Origin: Roseateles asaccharophilus
GTDB taxonomy: Bacteria; Pseudomonadota; Gammaproteobacteria; Burkholderiales; Burkholderiaceae_C
DNA length: 64,000 bases
Assembly: GCF_004362405.1 (NCBI RefSeq)
Contig: NZ_SNXE01000002.1
Coordinates: 124,001-188,000, forward strand
Reading direction: 5' to 3'
In this document: positions 38,901 to 47,603 of the stretch, one piece after another
Position numbering within the stretch: position 1 is the stretch's first letter
How the letters are laid out: every line of letters begins with the position of its first letter
Notes under the pieces: generated by a model
Told to the model about the DNA's origin: nothing
The model's input: only the letters and a program-made list of their open reading frames with translations
The model's database searches: none
Position numbers and translations under genes: made by a program

Positions 38901-40745
38901 TCGCGCCATATCCGCCTGGTGGCGGCCTTTGATCACCGCCATATCTTCATCGACCCCAGTCCCGATGCCGAGCGCAGCTACCAGGAGCGCGAGCGCTTGT
39001 TCAAGCTGCCGCGCAGCAGCTGGGCCGATTACGACGGCAGCCTGATCTCCAGCGGCGGCGGCGTCTGGCCGCGCAGCGCCAAGTCCATCCCCATCTCGGC
39101 CGAGCTGCGCCTGCTGGCGGGTCTGGCGCCCGAGGTGGAGGCCCTGCCGCCCACCGAGCTGATCCACGCCCTGCTCAAGGCGCCGGTCGACCTGATCTAC
39201 AACGGCGGCATCGGCACCTATATCAAGGCCAGCAGCGAGAGCCATGCCCAGGTTGGGGACCGGGCCAACGATGGCCTGCGGGTGGACGGCCGCGATCTGC
39301 GCTGCAAGGTCTTCGCCGAGGGGGGCAATCTGGGCAGCACCCAGCGCGGCCGCATCGAATACGCCATGCAAGGTGGGCGCATCAATACCGATGCCATCGA
39401 CAACTCCGCCGGCGTGGACACCTCGGACCATGAGGTCAATATCAAGATCTTGCTGGGCCTGCCCCTGGGCGAGGGTGAGCTGACCGAGAAACAGCGCAAC
39501 GCCTTGCTGCCGCTGATGACGGACGAGGTGGCGGCCCTGGTGCTGCGCGACAACGTCTTCCAGACCCAGATCCTTTCCCTGTGCCGGCGCATCGCGCCGC
39601 AGCTGCTGGATGCGCAGACCCGCTTCATGCAGTTTCTGGAGAAGGCCGCACGCTTGGACAGGCCCTTGGAGTATCTGCCGTCCGACCAGGAGCTGGCCGA
39701 GCGCCGCGCGGCCGGGCAGGGGCTGTGCAGCCCCGAACTGGCGGTGCTGCTGGCCTACAGCAAGATGTGGCTGTACGACGAGTTGCTGGCCTCGCCCCTG
39801 CCGGATGACCCTTGGGTGGCGACTGCCCTGACACGCTACTTCCCGCAAACGCTGGCAGAGCGCTTCAGCAGCTATATGCCCAGGCATCCGCTGCGCCGCG
39901 AGATCATCGCCACCCATGTGATCAACAGCATGCTCAACCGGGTGGGCCCCAGCTTCGTCTACCGGGTGTGCGAGTCCATTGGCGCGCGGCCTCACGAGGT
40001 GGTGCGGGCCTATCTGCTGGCACGTGAGGTCTTCGGGCTCGTCCAACTCTGGGTGGATATTGAAGCCCTGGAGGGCCAAATCGAGGATGAGGTGCAGGGC
40101 GCCATGCTGATCGAACTCAGTCATCATCTGGAGCGGGGCACCACCTGGTTCCTGCGCTCGGCCCGCCTGTCCGACGAGATGGGGCACACCATCGAACGCT
40201 TCCGTGCCTGTGTCGGTGACCTGGCCGGGCAGCTGCCCCAGCTGCTGGAGCAGCAGGAAGGCGCCGCCCTGGCCCAGGCCGCCGCGCGCTACGTCGAGCA
40301 AGGCGTGCCGCAGGCGCTGGCGGCGCGGGTGGTCAGCCTCAGTGCGCTGACGGCCACGCTGGACATCGCCGAGGTGGCCGACAGCGCGGGGCAGCCCGTG
40401 GCCCAGGTGGCGGCGCTCTACTTCGATCTGGGCGCGCGATTGGGCCTGCCCTTGGTGCGGGAGCATGTGCAGGCCTTGCCCGCCGCGCAGCATTGGCAGA
40501 TGTTGGCCAAGGGGGCCATGCTCGACGAGCTCTCGGCCGTCCAGCGGGCCGTGACCGGACGTGTGCTCGGCAGCACTGCCGGCGCTGCGGCGGCCGGCGT
40601 GGAGGCCAGGCTGTCGGCCTGGCAGCAGTCTCAGGCGCGCGTGCTGGAGCGCTGCGCGCAGCTGCAGGCCGAGCTGCGCACGGCCCGCAGCATCGATCTG
40701 GCCATGCTCTCGGTGTTGCTGCGGGAAATGCGTGCCCTGGCCTGA
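35916..40745 (+). CDS. gdhB: Giant NAD-dependent glutamate dehydrogenase (about 180 kDa class)
   Basis: The 1609-aa enzyme oxidatively deaminates glutamate to 2-oxoglutarate with NAD. It has a long N-terminal regulatory region with ACT-like parts (residues 1-700). The catalytic core starts near residue 770 (RGGPVARGGLRWSDRPEDFRTE) and includes VIVPVGSKGGFVLKR, VVGIGDMSGDVFGNGML and FAEGGNLGSTQRGRIEYA. A helical C-terminal region follows. The length matches the L_180 class found in Pseudomonas and Burkholderiales. It stands alone after the tct terminator. Symbol by analogy with Pseudomonas gdhB. Confidence 0.96.
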   Translation: MPITSASPAVSESLEPILALLRSRLPSEQHETMSAFVARYFAQVDPDDLAARQASDLYGAALAHWQFARRREPGQIKLRVFNPSLAEHGWQTTHTVIEIVNDDMPFLVDSVSMEVNRHGLTLHLLVHPLVGVRRGPDGTLDSLDEADGRRESFIHVEVDRVPEPAQQEALAADLLRVLGDVRSAVGDWQAMQQRMLALTQQLPAVKAPVPPAELEEASAFLRWLSDNHFTFLGYRAHRIVQESGEDRLEVEAGSGLGILRDPQALDAVASFAAMTPQLRAQARRPQPLEVTKSTARSTVHRPGYLDYVAIKQYDADGQVCGEHRFLGLFTSTAYNTSPSEIPLLRHRVAEVVRRAGLASGSHAGKALINILDTYPRDELFQIEAPELLQIAMGILQLGERQRFRLFLRQDPFERFVSCLIYAPRENYTTELRQRWQAILMQVLQGSASEFNVSLSDSVLARIHITVRTTPGGIPPFDVRELEARLIAAARRWVDALKTALIDAVGEARGIALLRRFSEAFPAGYREEFEARAAVPDIEAMAALDQQRPYALSLYRPLEAAPGQLRFKLIRRGEPLALSDSLPMLECLGVRLLDEHPYRITPAGEPPLWIHDFGLVLAASPDEVDVEALKPVFEEAVAALLDGAVEVDNFNRLTVAALLPARDIVLLRAYARYLRQIGFALSQPFVEATLVQHAGIARQLVALFKLRFAPGGGAAEDAQAQQLIEGIERALDEVSNLSEDRVLRQYLALIQATLRTNFFRRGPDGAPREFLSFKFACARVPGLPAPRPWAEIFVYAPRFEGVHLRGGPVARGGLRWSDRPEDFRTEVLGLVKAQMVKNTVIVPVGSKGGFVLKRAPSPADREAYLAEGVACYQNYLRGLLDLTDNRQGDVIVPPPQLRRHDGDDPYLVVAADKGTASFSDYANAISAEYGFWLGDAFASGGSRGYDHKLMGITARGAWESVKRHFREMGHDTQTQDFSVVGIGDMSGDVFGNGMLLSRHIRLVAAFDHRHIFIDPSPDAERSYQERERLFKLPRSSWADYDGSLISSGGGVWPRSAKSIPISAELRLLAGLAPEVEALPPTELIHALLKAPVDLIYNGGIGTYIKASSESHAQVGDRANDGLRVDGRDLRCKVFAEGGNLGSTQRGRIEYAMQGGRINTDAIDNSAGVDTSDHEVNIKILLGLPLGEGELTEKQRNALLPLMTDEVAALVLRDNVFQTQILSLCRRIAPQLLDAQTRFMQFLEKAARLDRPLEYLPSDQELAERRAAGQGLCSPELAVLLAYSKMWLYDELLASPLPDDPWVATALTRYFPQTLAERFSSYMPRHPLRREIIATHVINSMLNRVGPSFVYRVCESIGARPHEVVRAYLLAREVFGLVQLWVDIEALEGQIEDEVQGAMLIELSHHLERGTTWFLRSARLSDEMGHTIERFRACVGDLAGQLPQLLEQQEGAALAQAAARYVEQGVPQALAARVVSLSALTATLDIAEVADSAGQPVAQVAALYFDLGARLGLPLVREHVQALPAAQHWQMLAKGAMLDELSAVQRAVTGRVLGSTAGAAAAGVEARLSAWQQSQARVLERCAQLQAELRTARSIDLAMLSVLLREMRALA

Positions 40746-40766
40746 GGCCAGGGCCGAATCGCTGGC

Positions 40767-41858
40767 TTAGCGCGTGGCGCCCGCCGCCAGGGCGGCTTGG
40801 CGCTGGGCGCTGGCCTGCGCGGCATCGGGCAGCTCGCGCGTGGGCCAGCCCTGCAGATGGCGTTCGGCCAGATCGGCCAGCATGCGCATGCCGGCCGGGC
40901 TGTCGTTCAGGCAGGGGATGTAGCCGAACTCTTTGCCGCCTTCGTGCAGAAAGGCCTCGCGCGCCTCCTGGGCGATTTCCTCAAGCGTCTCCAGGCAATC
41001 GGCCGCAAAACCGGGGCAGATCAGGTCCACCTTCCTCAGGCCCGCCTTGGCGCGCGCGCGCAGGGTGGGTTCGGTATAGGGCTCCAGCCACTTGGCCTTG
41101 CCGAAGCGGCTCTGGAAGGTGACCAGCCACTGCTCGCGGCGCAGGCCCAGGGCCTCGGCCAGCAGGCGCCCGGTCTTCAGGCACTCGCAGTGATAGGGGT
41201 CACCGAGGTGCAGGGTGCGCTCTGGCATGCCGTGGAAGCTCATCACCAGCAGCTCAGGCTGGCCGTTGCGGGCCCAATGAGCGCGCACACTGTCGGCCAG
41301 AGCGGCGATATAGCCCGGGTCGTCGTGGTAACGGTTGATGAAGCGCAGCTCGGGCAGGTGCCGGGTCTTGAGGGCCCAGCGCGCCACCTCGTCCACCACG
41401 CTGGCCGTGGTGGCGCCGGAGTACTGCGGGTAGGCCGGCAGCACCAGCACACGGGTCACGCCCTCGGCGCGCAGGGCCTTGAGCTGCTCGGCAATGGCGG
41501 GCCGGCCGTAGCGCATGGCGTGGCGCACGATCAGATGGTGGCCGCGCTCGCCCAGATAGCCTTGCAGCAGCTTGGCCTGTTTGTCGGTCCAGACTTGCAA
41601 GGGTGATCCCTCGGGCAGCCAGACGCTGGCGTACTTGGCGGCCGACTTGGCGGGGCGCACGCGCAGGATGATGCCGTGCAGGATCAGCTGCCAGACCAGC
41701 TTGGGAATCTCCACCACGCGCGGGTCGCTCAGGAACTGGGCGAGATAGCGCCGCAGGGCGGGCGCCGTGGGGGCTTCGGGGGTACCTAAATTGCACAGCA
41801 GCACGGCGCTGCGGGCAGGGCTGCCGTGGGAGTAGGGCGCTTCGGCTTGGTAGGACAT
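40767..41858 (-). CDS. hemH: Ferrochelatase
   Basis: Ferrochelatase inserts Fe2+ into protoporphyrin IX, the last step of heme synthesis. The 363-aa protein has AVLLCNLGTPEAPT at the N-terminus, FLSDPRVVEIP, and VLPAYPQYSGATTASV. The catalytic His lies in VMSFHGMPERTL and the conserved Glu in CPGFAADCLETLEEI. It lies 25 bases downstream of the cyclase-FHA gene and is convergent with gdhB (21-base gap). An Ala-rich C-terminal tail of about 20 residues is not conserved. Confidence 0.97.
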   Translation of the reverse strand: MSYQAEAPYSHGSPARSAVLLCNLGTPEAPTAPALRRYLAQFLSDPRVVEIPKLVWQLILHGIILRVRPAKSAAKYASVWLPEGSPLQVWTDKQAKLLQGYLGERGHHLIVRHAMRYGRPAIAEQLKALRAEGVTRVLVLPAYPQYSGATTASVVDEVARWALKTRHLPELRFINRYHDDPGYIAALADSVRAHWARNGQPELLVMSFHGMPERTLHLGDPYHCECLKTGRLLAEALGLRREQWLVTFQSRFGKAKWLEPYTEPTLRARAKAGLRKVDLICPGFAADCLETLEEIAQEAREAFLHEGGKEFGYIPCLNDSPAGMRMLADLAERHLQGWPTRELPDAAQASAQRQAALAAGATR

Positions 41859-41883
41859 GGGCAGGAGAGAGGGAAGGGGCCGT

Positions 41884-42858
41884 TCAGCCGCGTCGGGTCA
41901 GACCACTGTCCACGCCGACCAGCGGTTCGGTATCTGCAAAGTGCAGGACTTCGAAGCGCACGGCGGGCGCCAGCGCATCGGTCGGCGGGCCGCCCAGGCC
42001 GATGACGCCGCTGCCGTGCAGGGTGCAGCTGCCGCGGCGCAGGCTCAGGATCTCGCCCGCGGCGCCGAAGCGAACGAAGGTCCCGTTGTAGCTGAGGTCG
42101 GTCAGGGAGAAGGTGCCGCCATGCCAGTCAATGCGCGCATGGGAGCGGGAGACACGGCCGTCGGTGATGCAGTAGGTGGCCTGCACGCTGCGTCCCAGCA
42201 CGATGGGCATATGACCGACGTCGAAGACCCGGTCCAGATCCATCCAGATCAGCCGTATGCCATCGGGCTCGCTGGTCGCGTGGCGCACCTCCCCGAACTG
42301 CGTGGCGGCCACATCACCCTGGCTGGGCTTGTCCAGCACATGAACATGAACGGGCTCGGCCCGACCGCGCACCGCAATCAGGTCCAGGCTGCGAAAGCGC
42401 GCCTTGAGATTGCTGGGCAGACCAGCCAGGACCTCGGCGGTAATCAGGGTTTCGTTGTCGCCGGCATGGTCCAGCAGGCGGGCGGCCACATTGACGGCGT
42501 CGCCAAAGCAGTCGCCACCCATCTCGACCACCTCGCCGCGCGCCAGGGCGACCTGCATGCGCAGCGCACGCAGACCCGGCGAGGCGCCATGCTGCTTGCC
42601 GCGGGCTGCCACGCGCTCCAGCAGTTCGTGCATGCGGGTCGCGGACTTGATGCCGTCCCGTGGGCCCTCGAAGACGGCCATCAGGCCATCGCCCAAGGTC
42701 TTGACCAGCTTGCCTCCACATTCATCGACGGCCTTGCTGATCAAGCCTACCGTGTGGGTGACCACCGAGGTGGCTTCGGCGTTGCCCAGGGTTTCGAACA
42801 GTCCCGTGCTGCCGCGCAGATCGGCAAAGAGCACGGTGCGTTCGCGGATGTCTGTCAT
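41884..42858 (-). CDS. Class III nucleotide cyclase with C-terminal FHA domain
   Basis: The 324-aa soluble protein joins a class III adenylate/guanylate cyclase domain (residues 1-165) to an FHA domain (about 220-300). Cyclase features are the metal-binding VLFADLRGSTGL, LVKTLGDGLMAVFEGP and the transition-state region CFGDAVNVAARLL. FHA features are VLGRSVQATYCI, GRVSRSHARID and LTDLSYNGTFVRF, including the Arg, Ser-x2-His and Asn residues that bind phosphothreonine. No membrane segment is seen. The FHA domain suggests control by a Ser/Thr kinase, and one is encoded in this window at 59604-61991. A link between the two is speculation. Confidence 0.9.
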   Translation of the reverse strand: MTDIRERTVLFADLRGSTGLFETLGNAEATSVVTHTVGLISKAVDECGGKLVKTLGDGLMAVFEGPRDGIKSATRMHELLERVAARGKQHGASPGLRALRMQVALARGEVVEMGGDCFGDAVNVAARLLDHAGDNETLITAEVLAGLPSNLKARFRSLDLIAVRGRAEPVHVHVLDKPSQGDVAATQFGEVRHATSEPDGIRLIWMDLDRVFDVGHMPIVLGRSVQATYCITDGRVSRSHARIDWHGGTFSLTDLSYNGTFVRFGAAGEILSLRRGSCTLHGSGVIGLGGPPTDALAPAVRFEVLHFADTEPLVGVDSGLTRRG

Positions 42859-42960
42859 GAGCGCTTGCGGAGGCTGGAAATCGTGATGGAAGTCTCAGTG
42901 TAGCCCGGCCTTGTGTCAGCTGACGGCATGCCGGCGCAACGGCCCCACGGAACAGGCATG

Positions 42961-42985
42961 AAAAAGGCCGGCGCATGGCCGGCCT
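42961..42985 (-). terminator. Rho-independent terminator of rpoD
   Basis: On the minus strand an 8-bp stem (AGGCCGGC / GCCGGCCT) with a 5-base loop runs into five Ts. It begins 40 bases after the rpoD stop. Confidence 0.92.
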
Positions 42986-43024
42986 GTGTCGTTTGAGCGC
43001 CTGTGCTGCGCTTGCGGGTGCGGT

Positions 43025-45241
<2,217 letters not shown>

Positions 45242-45345
45242 GCAGGTCCTTGCGGTGGAGATTCGATCTGAGCTTGGCAATGCGGCAGCCACCCGGGGCC
45301 CCGTACATCGCATTCAAGCGAAGCGTGGCCCAGGTGGCTCGGTCC

Positions 45346-45377
45346 CGTCCGGCACCGCTTTCGCGGTGGATCGGACG
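45346..45377 (-). other. Stable hairpin with GNRA loop in the rpoD 5' leader
   Basis: On the minus strand CGTCCG, CACCGC, a GAAA tetraloop, GCGGTG and CGGACG form a two-step stem of 12 bp with a small internal loop. A second hairpin (CCCAG/CTGGG, 45458-45472) lies nearer the promoter. The rest of the 330-base gap 45242-45571 shows no gene. Confidence 0.6.
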
Positions 45378-45526
45378 TGGCGCGTGCCAAGCTGGCGTGA
45401 ACGTTTGAGATTGCAGCTCTCGCGGAAAATTTGGCCTCAATACCCGCTATATGGGTGCCCAGTGTCGCTGGGTGGCCGGGACCGGAAGAACACTGCCGTC
45501 ACTCTTGACGCGCGCGAAAACCCTTA

Positions 45527-45555
45527 ATTATCGACATTTTGCAGGAAAAGGTCAA
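45527..45555 (-). promoter_or_regulatory. Sigma-70 promoter of rpoD
   Basis: On the minus strand TTGACC (45550-45555) and GATAAT (45527-45532) are separated by exactly 17 bases. Each matches five of six consensus bases. Transcription would begin near 45519, about 16 bases past the dnaG stop in the direction of rpoD. Confidence 0.85.
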
Positions 45556-45571
45556 AAGTGTCGTGGCGGCG

Positions 45572-47593
45572 CTAGCTGCCCGTGGCTTCCAGCTCGCGGA
45601 TGCGGGCCAGGATCTCCCTGAAGCGCTCCAAGTCCGGGCCTTGAGGGTTGCTGGCCGCCAGGGCCTGGGACTGGCTCTTGAGCTGGGCGATGCGCAGACC
45701 CCGCACCACATGTTGCAGTTCTTCCAGCAGGGCCTCCTCGGGGCCGTGCGCGCTGCTGACGAGGGGGCGGGCGCTGTCCAGCAGGCCTTCTTCGGCCAGG
45801 GCGGCTTCCAGCACCGACCAGGGGCTGGGGCCGTGGTTGACGAGGTGGCGCTCCAGCCACGCGATGAGCTCGCCATGGGGCGGCGGCAGCTCATGCAGCA
45901 GTTGATGGTCCTGGTCGGAGAGCCGCTCCCACCAGGCGCTGTTGAGCAGCAGCATGCGCAGGGCATGGTCGGCCGGGCTCAGGGGCTGGCGGCGCGGCAG
46001 GCCCAGGGTTTCGTCCTCGGGCTCGCCGCGGCGCTTCCAGCCGCCCTTGCCGCCCGCGCCACCCTTCCATTCCCCTTTGGGTTTCCACTCGCCCTTGGGC
46101 TTCCAGGGCTTGCGCGCGGCGGGCTCGGTGGCGGGCGCGCCCTCGCCGACGGCCGCGGCGTAGTCCTCCTCGTAGGCGGGGATGTCGCCGTGCGGGATGT
46201 CGTAGTCCGGCGGGCCATCGAAGCCGCCATCACCGGCGGGGGCGGCGGCGCGGCGGGCGCCACCCGCGCGGGCGGCGGGGGCGGCGGCGCTGCCGGTCTG
46301 CCACAAATCCATCAGCTCCTGGTCCGGCAACTGGGCGCGGCGCGCCAGCTCGCCCAGCAACTGGCGCTTGAGCAGGCCCGCGGGCAGGGCGTTCCACAGC
46401 GGCTTGGCATTGGCCAGAAAACGGGCACGGCCCTCGGCACTGCTCAGATCACAGCCCTCCGACGAGACCTCCACCAACTGCCGCGAGAGCGGCACGGCCT
46501 GCTCCACGCAGCGCTCGAAGGCCTCGGCGCCCAGCTCGCGCACATAGGAGTCGGGATCGTGCTCTGCCGGCAGGAAGAGGAACTTGATGCTGCGCGTGTC
46601 GCTGGCGTGGGGCAGGGCGGCTTCCAGGGCCCGGCCGGCGGCGCGGCGGCCGGCGGCGTCGCCGTCGAAGCTGAAGACCACCGACTCGGTGAAGCGAAAG
46701 AGCTTTTGCACATGCTCGGCCGTGCAGGCCGTGCCCAGGGTGGCCACGGCATTGCCGAAGCCATGCTGGGCCAGGGCCACCACGTCCATATAGCCCTCGA
46801 CCACCAGGGCGTAGCCGCGCTGGCGCAGGCCGGTACGGCCCTCGTAGAGGCCGTAGAGCTCGCGGCCCTTGTGGAAGACCGGGGTCTCGGGCGAGTTCAG
46901 GTATTTGGGCTCGCCCTTGTCCAGCACCCGGCCGCCGAAGCCGATCACCTCGCCCTGCACATTGCGGATGGGGAACATCACCCGGTCGCGGAAGCGGTCG
47001 TAGCGTTTTTGCTCGGCGCCGTCCTCGCCCTGGGTGATGACCAGGCCCGATTCGGCCAGCAGGGGATCGTCATAGCTGGGGAAGGCGCTGGCCAGGCCGC
47101 GCCAACCCTCGGGCGCATAACCCAGGGCGAAGCGCGCGGCGATCTGGCCGGTCAGACCGCGGCGTTTGAGGTAGTCGATGGCCCGCGGGCTCTTCTTGAG
47201 CTGCTGGCGGTAATGCTCGCTGGCACGGGCCAGGGTCTCGGTGAGCGTGGCCTCGCGCGCCTTCTGGGCCTTGGCGCGTTCGCGCTCGGCGGGGGAACGC
47301 TCGTCCTGCGGCACCTGCATGCCCACCTGCTGGGCCAGATCCTCCACGGCCTCGATGAAGCCGGCGCCGGTGTGCTCCATCAGGAAGCCGATGGCATTGC
47401 CATGCACGCCACAGCCGAAGCAGTGGTAGGTCTGGCGCGTGGGGCTGACGATGAAGCTGGGCGTCTTCTCGCCGTGGAAGGGGCACAGGCCCTTGTGGTT
47501 GATGCCGGCTTTCTTGAGCTCGACATGGCGACCGACCACGTCGACGATGTCGACGCGGGCCAGCAGGTCTTGGATAAAGCCAGGAGGGATCAC
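45572..47593 (-). CDS. dnaG: DnaG, DNA primase
   Basis: The primase makes RNA primers for replication and interacts with DnaB. The 673-aa protein starts at GTG 47593 (MIPPGFIQDLLARVDIVDVV); the open frame further upstream is not primase. The CHC2 zinc finger is CPFHGEKTPSFIV...YHCFGCG. The TOPRIM catalytic core includes VVEGYMDVVALAQHGF and FSFDGDAAGRRAA. A Gly/Trp/Lys-rich linker with WKPKGE repeats (around residues 494-524) separates it from the C-terminal helicase-binding domain. It follows the GGDEF-EAL gene by 10 bases and precedes rpoD by 330. Confidence 0.97.
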   Translation of the reverse strand: MIPPGFIQDLLARVDIVDVVGRHVELKKAGINHKGLCPFHGEKTPSFIVSPTRQTYHCFGCGVHGNAIGFLMEHTGAGFIEAVEDLAQQVGMQVPQDERSPAERERAKAQKAREATLTETLARASEHYRQQLKKSPRAIDYLKRRGLTGQIAARFALGYAPEGWRGLASAFPSYDDPLLAESGLVITQGEDGAEQKRYDRFRDRVMFPIRNVQGEVIGFGGRVLDKGEPKYLNSPETPVFHKGRELYGLYEGRTGLRQRGYALVVEGYMDVVALAQHGFGNAVATLGTACTAEHVQKLFRFTESVVFSFDGDAAGRRAAGRALEAALPHASDTRSIKFLFLPAEHDPDSYVRELGAEAFERCVEQAVPLSRQLVEVSSEGCDLSSAEGRARFLANAKPLWNALPAGLLKRQLLGELARRAQLPDQELMDLWQTGSAAAPAARAGGARRAAAPAGDGGFDGPPDYDIPHGDIPAYEEDYAAAVGEGAPATEPAARKPWKPKGEWKPKGEWKGGAGGKGGWKRRGEPEDETLGLPRRQPLSPADHALRMLLLNSAWWERLSDQDHQLLHELPPPHGELIAWLERHLVNHGPSPWSVLEAALAEEGLLDSARPLVSSAHGPEEALLEELQHVVRGLRIAQLKSQSQALAASNPQGPDLERFREILARIRELEATGS
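46071..46106. repeat. Two 18-bp direct repeats in the dnaG linker
   Basis: Two adjoining 18-base units (46071-46088, 46089-46106) differ at four or so positions and encode repeated WKPKGE hexapeptides. They suggest local duplication within the linker. Confidence 0.7.
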
Positions 47594-47603
47594 CGGCCGC
47601 AGT

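Noticed and set aside
36567-40493. 1308-codon open frame on the minus strand opposite the glutamate dehydrogenase gene
   Set aside because: Long antisense frames are common in GC-rich DNA. The sense protein is full length and conserved, and the antisense sequence has no family features.
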